DNA of 64,000 bases. Source: CADEDH01 sp965262175 (GTDB taxonomy: Bacteria; Actinomycetota; Acidimicrobiia; Acidimicrobiales; SZUA-35). Where the stretch lies: NCBI GenBank assembly GCA_965262175.1, contig CBDHES010000029.1:310001-374000 (forward strand). The letters run 5' to 3'. The position numbers and the translations under genes are program-made. This document shows positions 9,254 through 17,578 of this stretch, one piece after another. The first letter of the stretch is position 1. Every line of letters begins with the position of its first letter. The notes beneath the pieces were generated by a model. It had not been told where the DNA came from, did no database searches, and worked only from the letters and a program-made list of their open reading frames with translations.

Positions 9254-9898
9254 TCAGCTCTCGGCCGAGTCCTCGGCCGCTACCGCCGCTGCGGGCTCGG
9301 CCGTCGCACCGTTGTCGGGAGCCGACGACTCGTCGTTCGAGCTCGCCGCCCGCTCCCGGTTCTTTCGCTTCTGGTTCTTCTTGCTGTCGGGGCCGAGCAC
9401 CATCGTCATGTTGCGACCGTCGAGCCGGGGATAGGCCTCGACCTTCGCGTAGTCGTCGACCCGTTCGACGATCTCATCCAGGATCTTGCGACCGAGCTCT
9501 GGATGCGTGACCTCACGCCCCCGGAACATGATCGTGATCTTGACCTTGTGGCCTTCCTGGAGGAACTTCTCGACCTTGCGGGTCTTGGTGTCGAAGTCGC
9601 CGCCCGAGATCTTCGGCCGGTACTTCATCTCCTTGACGACGACGTTGCTCGCCTTCTTCTTCGATTCCTTGAGTCGCTGCGCGGCTTCGTACTTGTACTT
9701 GCCGTAGTCCATGATCCGGCAGACCGGCGGGTTGGCCTTCTCGGCCACCTCCACCAGATCGAGCTCCAGCTCGCGAGCGAGCGACAGAGCTTCCGGTATG
9801 GGCTTGATCCCGAGCTGGTCGCCGTTCGGACCGATGACCCGGACTTCCCGGGCCCTGATCCGATCGTTGATCCGGGGCTCTGGTGGTGGCGCAGCTAT
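9254..9898 (-). CDS. infC: Translation initiation factor IF-3, apparently starting at AUA
   Basis: IF3 binds the 30S subunit and enforces start-codon fidelity. The 214-residue product has the family N-domain (PRINDRIRAREVRVIGP), the linker, and a C-domain (KVKITIMFRGREV), then a low-complexity acidic tail. The conserved N-terminus is in frame only from a short stretch after a TGA at 9905-9907, and that stretch has no ATG, GTG or TTG. The best start is ATA at 9898, preceded by GAGGGGTGATC, which closely matches the anti-Shine-Dalgarno complement with about 9 nt spacing. Rare start codons on infC (AUU in E. coli) are known and underlie autoregulation by IF3. The first canonical start, GTG at 9754, would delete 48 conserved residues. 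Confidence 0.93.
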   Translation of the reverse strand: MAAPPPEPRINDRIRAREVRVIGPNGDQLGIKPIPEALSLARELELDLVEVAEKANPPVCRIMDYGKYKYEAAQRLKESKKKASNVVVKEMKYRPKISGGDFDTKTRKVEKFLQEGHKVKITIMFRGREVTHPELGRKILDEIVERVDDYAKVEAYPRLDGRNMTMVLGPDSKKNQKRKNRERAASSNDESSAPDNGATAEPAAAVAAEDSAES

Positions 9899-9904
9899 AG
9901 CCGA

Positions 9905-9925
9905 TCACCCCTCATGCAGATGCAT
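9905..9925 (-). CDS. Six-codon leader ORF (MHLHEG) upstream of infC
   Basis: ATG CAT CTG CAT GAG GGG TGA follows an AAGGAG only 2 nt upstream and ends 6 nt before the infC ATA. Its last codons are themselves the infC Shine-Dalgarno, so ribosomes terminating here would sit on the infC start. Whether it is translated is inference; the arrangement is directly visible. Confidence 0.4.
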   Translation of the reverse strand: MHLHEG

Positions 9926-10244
9926 CTCTCCTTCGGTGCCGCTAGGGCGGGTTTCCAATGTGGTACGTCGATGCCGAATGGACCGACGCGGGCACCAGCG
10001 AGAAGGAGTGCATGGCCCGGGTGGATACCCGAGCGATCGGAGTGCCCGGCCCGCCGTCACGGAGGACGACCGACCATCGTGGTTCACCCGATCTCGACCC
10101 GGACGCACGGTTGGTGGCCGGGTGGGGACATGCCCTCTTTCTTGTTGGAACCATCCAGGCTAGCGGACCCCGACCTGGATCGCTTCCCGATGGTCGTCGC
10201 CCCACCGTGAGCCGCCCCCCGGACGCCGTTGATAGGTTGATGTC
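9926..10244. other. Intergenic region between divergent infC and the DUF1844 gene
   Basis: This 319-nt stretch holds the infC leader and both promoters. On the minus strand, CACTCCTTCTCGC (near 10010-9998) contains a 7-nt perfect complement to the GAAGGAG ahead of the leader ORF, so the leader could fold over that ribosome site. A 5-bp hairpin CGGGT-atcc-ACCCG lies at about 10018-10032. No convincing -35/-10 pair for infC was found. An open plus-strand frame with an AAGGAG (10012-10248) looks non-coding. Confidence 0.4.
10233..10238 (+). promoter_or_regulatory. Possible -10 element for leaderless transcription
   Basis: TAGGTT (TAnnnT) lies 6 nt before the ATG at 10245, the spacing typical of leaderless actinobacterial transcripts, and there is no Shine-Dalgarno. 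The motif is short, so the support is weak. Confidence 0.3.
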
Positions 10245-10673
10245 ATGAGCCTCTGGACCCCCGACGGTGAGCACGAGGTGCGTCGGACCGCCCCCGGCGC
10301 CCCCGGACCGGCCGACGGCCCCGTCGGGCCCGACGGTCCGGCCGGCCCGCCCGAGGAGCTGAGCGAGGAAGACCGGGCCCGAGCCGAGGCGATGGCCCAG
10401 GAGCTGAGCGAAGCCCGGGCCCGGCTGCTGGAGACCGAGGTGGCGACGGTGATCGCCAACCACGCGCTCGGCATCTATGAGCTGGCGGCCATCCACCTCA
10501 CCTCCGAGGAGCCGAACTTCGAGGAGGCCAGGCTGGCCATCGACGCCCTCGGTGTGTTGGTCGAGGGCCTGGAAGGGCGCCTCGGTGGCGGCGAGCCGAC
10601 CCTGAAGGACGCCCTCCACCAGATCCGCCTGGCGTTCGTGCAGCGGTCCCAGGAGTCTCCGACCAGCGGCTAG
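10245..10673 (+). CDS. DUF1844 domain protein
   Basis: This 142-aa protein has a Pro/Gly/Asp-rich N-terminus and a conserved helical C-terminal part (about 45-130: ATVIANHALGIYELAAIHLT, then a segment ending IDALGVLVEGLEGRLG) typical of DUF1844. The family has no established biochemical role. It is often found beside infC in actinobacteria, and here it is divergent from infC. Its last codons overlap by 4 nt the end of the convergent EAL-domain gene. No signal peptide or membrane helix is evident. Confidence 0.8.
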   Translation: MSLWTPDGEHEVRRTAPGAPGPADGPVGPDGPAGPPEELSEEDRARAEAMAQELSEARARLLETEVATVIANHALGIYELAAIHLTSEEPNFEEARLAIDALGVLVEGLEGRLGGGEPTLKDALHQIRLAFVQRSQESPTSG

Positions 10674-11974
10674 GCCACCGCGGCCAACGCCTCGACCGCA
10701 TCGGCCCCGATCGGACGGCCGAGACCGAACCCCTGGACCCACCGGACCCCTCGGGCGGCGAGGGCGGGAACGTCGTCGGGATCCTCGATCCCCTGCACCA
10801 CGACCTCCACCCCCAGGGACCGGGCGACGTCGATCATGGCCTCCAGAACCGGACGCACCCGCCGGTCGGCGAGACCGGGCGCCAGCTTGGCCATCGCCGG
10901 GCCCGTGCCCTCGGCTCCCTCGGCGATTCCCAGGAGCGCAGCCGCCGAGTCGACCCCGTCGACGACCCTCCGGTAGCCACCGGCATCGATCGACGCCGCC
11001 GGCTCGGCACCCGGTACCTCGAGCAGCACCTGGGACCGGTCGAGCCCGGAGGCGGCGACGGCACCGTCGAGCACCCGACGGTAGGGCTCCGACGCCAGGC
11101 GTGACCGGCTGACGTTCAGCCCGACCCACAGCGGTCGGCCGACGGTGGCCGACCAGCGGGCCAGGTCCCGGCAGGCGACCGTGGCCACCGCCCCATCGAG
11201 ATCGGCGCCGAACCCCCGGGCCTCGGCCACGGGGAGGAACGACCGGGGAAGGAGCTGACCCCGGATCGGGTCGAACCACCGGGCCAGCGCCTCGACCCCC
11301 ACCAACCGGCCGTCGACCGCCGAGCGGATCGGCTGGTAGTGGACCTGGAGCCGCTCGTCGAGGACCCGCCGGCCGATCGTCCGGTCGGCCAGGATCGCCG
11401 CCTCGGCGTCGCTGGCCAGGTCGGCGTCGAACACCGCAACGCCTGCTCCCCCGGCCGCCTCGACTGCCAGGCGCGCCTCCGCCGACAGCTCCGCTTGGGC
11501 CGATTGGGCCGTGCCGTCCCGTCGAGCCCGGTTGGCACCGGCACCGAACGCCGGCCGCTCCTCGACGAACCGGGCGGAGCACCCGACCCGGACGATCGGC
11601 TCGACCGTGGTCCCGTCGTCCAACTCGACCGGGCCGGCGACGGCGGCCACGAGCCGGTCGGCGAGCGCGACGACGTCGCGCACCGCCAGGCGGCCGTCGG
11701 TCACCACCTCGAACCCCTCGGCGGTGGCGGTCACCAGGTCATCGTCCCGGACCCCGGCCCGGACCCGTCCGAGCACGGCGTCGGTCACCCGGCGGCCCGA
11801 GCCGGACCCGAGCACGACATCGAGGCCGGCCAGCCGATCGATCCGACCGATCACCACCCCCACGACCCGCCCCCCGGCCGGGCGAGGCCCCGATCCCCCA
11901 GTGGGCGGAGCGCCGAACGGGCGCCCTCGCCGCTCCCGTCGGCGGCCATGACCCGGGTCTTCGTCGTCACTCAT
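10670..11974 (-). CDS. Degenerate GGDEF-EAL (c-di-GMP signalling-type) protein
   Basis: The protein is 434 aa. Residues about 35-200 resemble a GGDEF domain but have no GGDEF active-site motif. Residues about 200-434 form an EAL domain with the signature EAL at 228-230 (GVEALARW) and a recognisable C-terminal VQGFGLGRPI. Several catalytic positions are changed: the usual D-D-F-G-T-G segment is missing, KID is replaced by KLA, and the EGVE motif reads QGIE. I infer a c-di-GMP-binding or protein-interaction role, not an active phosphodiesterase. The start is the ATG at 11974. It is convergent with the DUF1844 gene. Confidence 0.75.
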   Translation of the reverse strand: MSDDEDPGHGRRRERRGRPFGAPPTGGSGPRPAGGRVVGVVIGRIDRLAGLDVVLGSGSGRRVTDAVLGRVRAGVRDDDLVTATAEGFEVVTDGRLAVRDVVALADRLVAAVAGPVELDDGTTVEPIVRVGCSARFVEERPAFGAGANRARRDGTAQSAQAELSAEARLAVEAAGGAGVAVFDADLASDAEAAILADRTIGRRVLDERLQVHYQPIRSAVDGRLVGVEALARWFDPIRGQLLPRSFLPVAEARGFGADLDGAVATVACRDLARWSATVGRPLWVGLNVSRSRLASEPYRRVLDGAVAASGLDRSQVLLEVPGAEPAASIDAGGYRRVVDGVDSAAALLGIAEGAEGTGPAMAKLAPGLADRRVRPVLEAMIDVARSLGVEVVVQGIEDPDDVPALAARGVRWVQGFGLGRPIGADAVEALAAVA

Positions 11975-12010
11975 CGGTCACCCGGTCGGCCGCGGCCGGG
12001 CGGCCGTGAT

Positions 12011-12040
12011 CCGCTCGGGTGGATCGACCCACCCGAGCGG
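12011..12040 (-). terminator. Perfect 12-bp hairpin after the riboflavin/cold-shock gene group
   Basis: CCGCTCGGGTGG and CCACCCGAGCGG form a perfect 12-bp stem around the loop ATCGAC. It lies 54 nt past the end of the minus-strand small OB-fold gene and ahead of the EAL-domain gene. No T-tract follows. It is the best terminator candidate for the mog-ribD-ribBA group. Confidence 0.55.
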
Positions 12041-12093
12041 CCTGACCCGCCGCCAGATCGGCCCACGGGCGGGGCCGGGGGGGCGGTCCGACC

Positions 12094-12315
12094 TCAGCGG
12101 TGGTCGGGCGCCACCTTGATCACCGATACCGCTTCCCACTGGCCGGGCCCGGCGGGGCCGATCTCGACCATCACGGCGGTGTCGGGCTCGATCCGGCGGG
12201 TGCCGTCGGTGATGGCGGTGCAGTGGAACCGGTAGGGACGGCCGTCGGCGGTGACGACCGAGCCGAGACCCCGATCGCCGTCGAACTCGGTGACGGTGGC
12301 GGGCTCGGCGGTCAT
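12094..12315 (-). CDS. Small cold-shock-domain-like OB-fold protein
   Basis: The 73-aa product begins MTAEPATVTEFDGDRGLGSV and has the length and pattern of a cold-shock domain: a glycine-rich first strands region (EFDGDRGLGSVV), FHCTAI in place of the usual FVHFSAI RNP2 motif, and a final strand (WEAVSVIKV). The aromatic RNA-binding surface is only partly kept, so nucleic-acid binding is inferred. It follows ribBA by 17 nt and is probably co-transcribed. Confidence 0.7.
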   Translation of the reverse strand: MTAEPATVTEFDGDRGLGSVVTADGRPYRFHCTAITDGTRRIEPDTAVMVEIGPAGPGQWEAVSVIKVAPDHR

Positions 12316-12332
12316 CGCTGCACCGACGGCGC

Positions 12333-13577
12333 TCAGTTGGCGGCCGACTCGCCCTCGAGACCCAACAGGTGGCCGAGGCGCTCCTGCTTGGTCCGGAGGT
12401 AGGCGAGGTTCTGCTCGGTGGGAACGGTGACCAGCGGCACCCGCTCGGTGATCTCCAGGCCGTAGCCGTCGAGGCCGCCGTACTTGGCCGGGTTGTTGGT
12501 CATCAGCCGCATCCGGGTGACGCCGAGGTCGACCAGCATCTGAGCCCCGATCCCGTACTCCCGGCTGTCGGCCGGCAGGCCGAGGTCCAAGTTGGCGTCG
12601 ACCGTGTCCCGCCCCTGCTCCTGGAGGCCGTAGGCCCGCATCTTGTGGCCGAGCCCGATCCCCCGCCCCTCATGGCCCCGGAGGTACACGAGCACGCCTC
12701 GACCGGTCTCGGCGATCGTGGCCAGCGCCTGGTCGAGCTGAGGACCGCAATCGCACCGGAGCGACCCGAAGATGTCGCCGGTCAGGCACTCGGAGTGGAC
12801 CCGGACCAGCACGTCGTCGCCATCGTCGGGGTCGCCCATCACGAACGCCACGTGCTGCTCCCCGTCGAGGACCGACTCGTACACCACGGCCCGGAAGTCG
12901 CCGTGCCGGGTGGGGATGGTCGCCTCGGAGAACCGGGTGACGAGCTTCTCGGTCCGCCGACGGTACCGGATCAGGTCGGCGATCGAGATGAAGACCAGAT
13001 CGTGCTCCCGGCAGAACTCGATGAGGGTGGGGACTCGGGCCATGGTGCCGTCGTCGTTGACGATCTCGCACAGGACGCCCGCCTCCCGCAGCCCGGCCAG
13101 GCGGGCCAGGTCGACCGCCGCCTCGGTGTGACCGGCCCGCTTCAACACGCCGCCGGGTCGGGCCCGGAGGGGGAAGATGTGGCCCGGGCGGGCGAAGTCG
13201 GCAGCGCTGGCCTGGTCGTCCACCATCTGCCGGATCGTGAGGGCCCGGTCGTAGGCCGAGATCCCGGTCGTGGTGCCGTGCCGGTAGTCGATCGACACGG
13301 TGAACGCGGTCCGCATCACCTCGGTGTTCTGGCTGACCATGAGCGGCAGGTCGAGCTCGTCGGCCCGCTCGCCGGTCACCGGGGCGCAGATCACGCCCGA
13401 GGTGTGGCGGATGAAGAACGCGAGGTTGTCGGCGGTGGCGAACTCGGCGGCCATGATCAGGTCGCCCTCGTTCTCCCGGTCCTCGTCGTCGACGACGACG
13501 ACGATCTCCCCCCGCCCGATCGCCGCGATGGCGTCCTCGACGGGATCGAACGGCGACGATTCGGGTGCGGTGGTCAT
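12333..13577 (-). CDS. ribBA: Bifunctional 3,4-dihydroxy-2-butanone-4-phosphate synthase / GTP cyclohydrolase II
   Basis: This 414-aa fusion provides both entry enzymes of riboflavin synthesis. Residues about 10-205 are RibB, with the acidic metal site DDEDRENEGDL and HTSGVICAP. Residues about 210-400 are RibA, with the zinc-binding SECLTGDIFGSLRCDCG and GHEGRGIGLGHK. The ATG at 13577 lies 4 nt after the ribD stop with an AGGA just upstream. Genes for riboflavin synthase and lumazine synthase are not in the window. Confidence 0.96.
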   Translation of the reverse strand: MTTAPESSPFDPVEDAIAAIGRGEIVVVVDDEDRENEGDLIMAAEFATADNLAFFIRHTSGVICAPVTGERADELDLPLMVSQNTEVMRTAFTVSIDYRHGTTTGISAYDRALTIRQMVDDQASAADFARPGHIFPLRARPGGVLKRAGHTEAAVDLARLAGLREAGVLCEIVNDDGTMARVPTLIEFCREHDLVFISIADLIRYRRRTEKLVTRFSEATIPTRHGDFRAVVYESVLDGEQHVAFVMGDPDDGDDVLVRVHSECLTGDIFGSLRCDCGPQLDQALATIAETGRGVLVYLRGHEGRGIGLGHKMRAYGLQEQGRDTVDANLDLGLPADSREYGIGAQMLVDLGVTRMRLMTNNPAKYGGLDGYGLEITERVPLVTVPTEQNLAYLRTKQERLGHLLGLEGESAAN

Positions 13578-13581
13578 CGGG

Positions 13582-14616
13582 TCATCCTGTCGGAGGTTCG
13601 GGGCGAAGATCCAGGCGCAGATCGTCGCCCACCTTGACCGTACGGTCAAGGTGGAGCCGGCGGAGGTCGGCGATCGTGGGGGCGCCGGACCCGGCCAGGA
13701 CGGGGGTGCCATCGGCGCCGCCCATCAACGCCGGCGCCAGGTAGAGGACGTAGCGATCGACCAGACCCTCCCGGTGGAAGGCACCGGCCACGGTGGCGCC
13801 GCCCTCGACCAGCACCTGGGACACGTCGCGCCGACCCAGCTCATCGAGCACGTCGGGCAGCGGGCCGTCGAGCTCCAGGCACGGTCGGATCGCAGCGTCG
13901 GCGCCGGCCCGGCCCAGCACGACCCGCAGCGGTTCCCGGGGCGGGGCGCCGTCGGCGGCCACGACGCCTCGGACGGTCAGCCGCGGGTCGTCGAGGCGGA
14001 CCGTGCCGGCCCCGACACAGATGGCGTCGGACTCCGCTCGGAGCCGGTGGGCGTCGGCCCGGGCCTCCTCGCCGGTGATCCACTGGCTCGACCCGTCGGC
14101 CGCCGCGGTCCGACCGTCGAGGGTCGCGGCGAGCTTGAGCACCACGAGCGGTCGGCCGGTCCGTCGCTGGGTCAGATAGGGGGCGAGCTGGTCCTCGACC
14201 AGGGCCGCGCCGGGGCCGACGGTCACCTCGATCCCGGCGCTCCGCAGCGCCTCGACCCCTCGCCCGGCGACCCGGGGGTCGGGGTCGACGATGGCCACCA
14301 CCACCCGGGCCACGCCCGCCGCGATGACCGCCTCGACACAGGGCGGTGTCCGCCCGTGGTGGGAGCATGGTTCGAGGGTGACGTAGAGGGTCGCCCCCCG
14401 GGCCCGGTCGCCGGCCCTCGCCAGGGCGGCCGGCTCGGCATGGGAGGCGTCGGGTCGCCCGGTCGCCCCCTCGAAGGTCACCCCGTCGGGGGTGACCACC
14501 ACCGCGCCGACCCAGGGGCGGGGCGGGGCGACGAGGCGGGCGTGGGCCGCCCGGGCCACGGCCCGGGCCATCATCGCCTCGTCGTCGGGGGCGGTGTCGG
14601 GTGCGACCAGGCTCAT
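13582..14616 (-). CDS. ribD: Bifunctional riboflavin deaminase/reductase
   Basis: RibD catalyses the second and third steps of riboflavin synthesis. The N-terminal deaminase has the zinc motif HAEPAAL and PCSHHGRTPPC. The C-terminal reductase part follows (LKLAATLDGRTAAADGSSQW and QVLVEGGATVAGAF). From the ATG at 14616 it is 344 aa; an in-frame GTG at 14640 would add 8 residues and overlap the upstream mog-like gene by 17 nt. The ATG start was chosen as the simpler option. It is coupled to ribBA with 4 nt between them. Confidence 0.94.
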   Translation of the reverse strand: MSLVAPDTAPDDEAMMARAVARAAHARLVAPPRPWVGAVVVTPDGVTFEGATGRPDASHAEPAALARAGDRARGATLYVTLEPCSHHGRTPPCVEAVIAAGVARVVVAIVDPDPRVAGRGVEALRSAGIEVTVGPGAALVEDQLAPYLTQRRTGRPLVVLKLAATLDGRTAAADGSSQWITGEEARADAHRLRAESDAICVGAGTVRLDDPRLTVRGVVAADGAPPREPLRVVLGRAGADAAIRPCLELDGPLPDVLDELGRRDVSQVLVEGGATVAGAFHREGLVDRYVLYLAPALMGGADGTPVLAGSGAPTIADLRRLHLDRTVKVGDDLRLDLRPEPPTG

Positions 14617-14623
14617 CGGGGCG

Positions 14624-15115
14624 TCAGTGGGGCCGGCCACCGGTGAGAAGGTCGATGGCGTGGGGCAGCACGTCGAGCACCGCCTCCAACGTCTCGACCG
14701 AGCCTTTCGTCGAGCCGGGGGTGTTGAGGATCAGGGCGGTGCCCCGGGTGCCGGCCAGGGCCCGGCTGAGTCGGCCGAGCCCGGCCGGGTTGCACGTCCG
14801 CATGACCTCGGCCAGGCCGGGGGCCTCGCGCTCCAGGGCGGCCCGGGTCCCCTCCGGGGTGAGGTCGCGGGGGCCGAACCCGGTCCCCCCGGTGGTCACG
14901 ATCAGGCCGGCGAAGCCCTCGGCCTCGGCGATGAGCGTGTCGCGGACCGTCTCGACCCCGTCGGCGATCTGGATCCGGCCGACCACCGACCACCCGGCCT
15001 CGGCCAGCCGGGCCTCGACCGCCTCGCCGGAGGCGTCGGTCCTCGTTCCGGCGATCACCCCGTCGGAGACGGTGATCACCTTGGCTTCCAGCGGGGCGTC
15101 GGTCGAGGGTTCCAC
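14624..15115 (-). CDS. MogA/MoaB-family molybdopterin adenylyltransferase
   Basis: This is a 163-aa single-domain MoCF-biosynthesis protein with the family signature TTGGTGFGPRDLTPE and the C-terminal LNTPGSTKGSVE. It probably adenylates molybdopterin or helps insert molybdenum in the cytoplasm; MogA and MoaB cannot be separated by eye. The start is GTG at 15115 with GGAG close upstream. It is divergent from serC across about 87 nt and precedes ribD on the same strand. No other molybdenum cofactor genes are present here. Confidence 0.87.
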   Translation of the reverse strand: MEPSTDAPLEAKVITVSDGVIAGTRTDASGEAVEARLAEAGWSVVGRIQIADGVETVRDTLIAEAEGFAGLIVTTGGTGFGPRDLTPEGTRAALEREAPGLAEVMRTCNPAGLGRLSRALAGTRGTALILNTPGSTKGSVETLEAVLDVLPHAIDLLTGGRPH

Positions 15116-15202
15116 GCTCCAAGTGTGCCCGCCCGCCGTCGAAACCGGAGCGGCGAAAGTAGTGTGAGAAGCCGTGATCCACTGCGAGGAGGCCGAGGAG
15201 CG

Positions 15203-16285
15203 ATGAGCCGAGTCCACAACTTCTGCGCCGGACCGTGCACCCTGCCGACCACGGTCGTCGCCGAGCTCGGCGACGAGATGCTCGACCATGGCGGCACCGG
15301 CATGTCGGTGATCGAGATGAGCCACCGCAGTGCCGACTACGAAGCCATCCACACCGAGGCGCTCGAGCTGCTGCGATCGCTGTTCCGGGTCCCGGACGAC
15401 GTCGCCACGCTGCTGATCCAGGGCGGCGCCACCCTCCAGTTCGGGATGGTGCCGATGAACCTGATCCCGGCCGGCGGTTCGGCGGCCCACGTCGTCAGCG
15501 GCAGCTGGGCCCGCAAGGCCCTGGCCGACGCCGAGCGGGTCGGGGCGGCCTCGGTCGCCTGGGACGGCTCGACGGTCGACTTCACCCGGATGCCGTCTCC
15601 CGCCGAGGTGACGATCGGCGACGACGCCTCCTACCTCCACGTCACCTCGAACGAGACGATCGAGGGGATCCGGATGGCGGACTTCGACGGCTTCGACGCG
15701 CCGCTCGTGGCCGACATGTCGTCGGACTACCTGAGCCGGGCCGTCGACTGGACCCGGTTCGACGCCATCTACGGAGGGATCCAGAAGAACCTCGGCCCGG
15801 CCGGTCTGGCGGTGGTGTTCGTCCGGCGGGCGCTGCTCGACCGGGTCGCCGATCAGGTCCCCAGCTACCTCCGGTACCAGACCCACGCCGCGTCCGATTC
15901 GCTGGCCAATACCCCGGCGATGTTCGCCATCTGGACCATGGGCAAGATGCTGCGGTGGATCGAAGCCAACGGCGGCGTCGACGGCATGGAGAAGCGAGCC
16001 GCCGAGCGGTCGGGTCTCGTGTACGACGCCATCGAGGCCAGCGGCGGCTTCTACCGGAGCAGGGCCGAGGTCGCCCATCGGTCCCACACCAACGTGGTGT
16101 TCAACCTCCCGACGGCCGACGACGAGGCCCGGTTCGTGGCCGAAGCGGCCGACCACGGGCTGGTCAACCTGAAGGGTCACCGCTCGGTGGGCGGCATTCG
16201 GGCCAGCATCTACAACGGCCTGGCGACCGAGAGCGTCGAGGCGCTGACCGGCTTCATGGCCGACTTCGCCGGGCGGGCCGGCTGA
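15203..16285 (+). CDS. serC: Phosphoserine aminotransferase
   Basis: SerC is a PLP-dependent fold-type I enzyme converting 3-phosphohydroxypyruvate to phosphoserine. The 360-aa protein starts MSRVHNFCAGPCTLPTTVV and has the PLP lysine in YGGIQKNLGPAGL, the Thr/Ser phosphate-binding pattern (SNETIEG), and a C-terminal SVGGIRASIYNGL. The ATG has GAGGAGG and GAGGAG ribosome-binding sequences upstream. A TAGTGT at 15160-15165 could be its -10. The DUF1015 gene starts 5 nt downstream, so the pair is likely one transcript. Confidence 0.96.
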   Translation: MSRVHNFCAGPCTLPTTVVAELGDEMLDHGGTGMSVIEMSHRSADYEAIHTEALELLRSLFRVPDDVATLLIQGGATLQFGMVPMNLIPAGGSAAHVVSGSWARKALADAERVGAASVAWDGSTVDFTRMPSPAEVTIGDDASYLHVTSNETIEGIRMADFDGFDAPLVADMSSDYLSRAVDWTRFDAIYGGIQKNLGPAGLAVVFVRRALLDRVADQVPSYLRYQTHAASDSLANTPAMFAIWTMGKMLRWIEANGGVDGMEKRAAERSGLVYDAIEASGGFYRSRAEVAHRSHTNVVFNLPTADDEARFVAEAADHGLVNLKGHRSVGGIRASIYNGLATESVEALTGFMADFAGRAG

Positions 16286-16290
16286 GCGGC

Positions 16291-17523
16291 TTGCCCCGCC
16301 TCCGGCCCCTCCCCCTCCGCCTCATCGACGAGCACTGGACCGATCGGGTCCCGGCCCCGGCGGCCGAGACCCTCTCCCCCGCTGAGCGGCAGGCCCACGT
16401 GGCGGCCAACCCGCTCTCCTACCTGGGGGTCACCCGGGCCCTCGACGAGGGCTCGGACGACCCGGCGACCGTCGCCGGCACCTTGACGGCCAGCCGAGAC
16501 CACCTCGACGTCCTCCTCGACCGCGGTGCCTTCGGGCCGGTCCGCCGGCCGGCGGTGTACCTGTATCGGCTGACGATCGGGGACCATGCCCAGACCGGCA
16601 TCGTCGCCGGACTCCCGATCGAGGCCTACGACCGGGGCGAGGTGGCGATCCACGAACAGGTCAAGACGGTTCGGGCCGGGTACCTGGCCGATCACCGGGA
16701 GGCGGTCCGGGTCGAGTCCAGTCCGATCTCGGTCGCCCATCCCCCCGATCGGGACCTGGCGTCGCAGGTCGATCACCTCGCCACCGAAGCCGAGCCGGTG
16801 GTCGACTTCACCGCCGACGACGGCCTCCGCCAGACCGTCTGGGCCGTCGACGACGCCGCCGGGGCCGAACTGCTCGACCGACTGGCCGACCACCGCCTCT
16901 ACCTGATCGACGGTCACCACCGGGCGGCCGCCGCCTCGATCGGGGCCGAGCGCTCCGCCGGGCGGGACGGCGACATCCTCACGGTCGTCTTCGCCGCCGA
17001 CCGGCTCCACAACTCGGCGTTCCACCGGAGCCTCAACGGGGTCGACGTCGAGGCGCTGATCACCACCATCGGGCGCCGGTACCCGATCCGGCCTGCGACC
17101 TCGGCCGACGACCTGGCCGATCGCCGGCCGGGCGAGCTGGCCCTGGTCGCCGGCGGGACGCCGCTCGTCGTCACCGTCGCGTCCGACGGGGTCGGCCTGG
17201 CCGAGGACGATCGGGCCGGGGTCGACGGCCTCGGCGGCCTCGACGGCTTGGACCCGGTCCTCCTTCAGCGGCGGATCCTGGAGCCGCTGCTCGGCATCGA
17301 CGAAACGGTGCCGACGCCTCGACTCACCTACCGGATCGGCGATGGCGATCGGGCCGACATCGAGACCCTTGATGTGGCCGACGACGCTGCGGTGTGGGTC
17401 ATGCGACCGGTCCCGGTGGCGACCATCCTGACCACGGCCGACGCCGGTCGGGTGATGCCCCCCAAGTCGACCTGCTTCCTCCCCAAGGTCCGATCCGGGG
17501 TGTTCCTCCGCCACCTGCCCTGA
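16291..17523 (+). CDS. DUF1015 family protein
   Basis: This roughly 410-aa protein has the hallmarks of DUF1015: HEQVKTVRAGYLADHREAV in the first half, LIDGHHRAAAASIGAERSAG in the centre and PPKSTCFLPKVRSGVFLRHL at the end. The family occurs beside serine biosynthesis genes in many bacteria, which suggests a role tied to SerC or serine metabolism, but no activity is established. The most upstream start is TTG at 16291, 5 nt after serC. I chose it because the conserved IDEHWTDR region begins soon after. Confidence 0.82.
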   Translation: MPRLRPLPLRLIDEHWTDRVPAPAAETLSPAERQAHVAANPLSYLGVTRALDEGSDDPATVAGTLTASRDHLDVLLDRGAFGPVRRPAVYLYRLTIGDHAQTGIVAGLPIEAYDRGEVAIHEQVKTVRAGYLADHREAVRVESSPISVAHPPDRDLASQVDHLATEAEPVVDFTADDGLRQTVWAVDDAAGAELLDRLADHRLYLIDGHHRAAAASIGAERSAGRDGDILTVVFAADRLHNSAFHRSLNGVDVEALITTIGRRYPIRPATSADDLADRRPGELALVAGGTPLVVTVASDGVGLAEDDRAGVDGLGGLDGLDPVLLQRRILEPLLGIDETVPTPRLTYRIGDGDRADIETLDVADDAAVWVMRPVPVATILTTADAGRVMPPKSTCFLPKVRSGVFLRHLP

Positions 17524-17541
17524 CCCTCCTCCTCGGGAGGG
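17524..17541. terminator. Small hairpin between convergent DUF1015 and rsmB genes
   Basis: CCCTCC pairs with GGAGGG around a 6-nt loop immediately after the DUF1015 stop. It is short and has no T-run; support is moderate. Confidence 0.35.
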
Positions 17542-17578
17542 GTGCGGGCGGCCCCATCGTCGGCCGGGCCGAATGCGG

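Noticed and set aside
9513..9908. A minus-strand frame starting GTG at 9908, close to the infC start
   Set aside because: It is in a different frame from IF3 and encodes an Arg/Gly-rich shadow of infC.
10012..10248. A small plus-strand ORF with AAGGAG upstream that overlaps the DUF1844 start by ATGA
   Set aside because: Third-position GC is lower than in its neighbours, the product has no recognisable pattern, and it overlies the infC leader.
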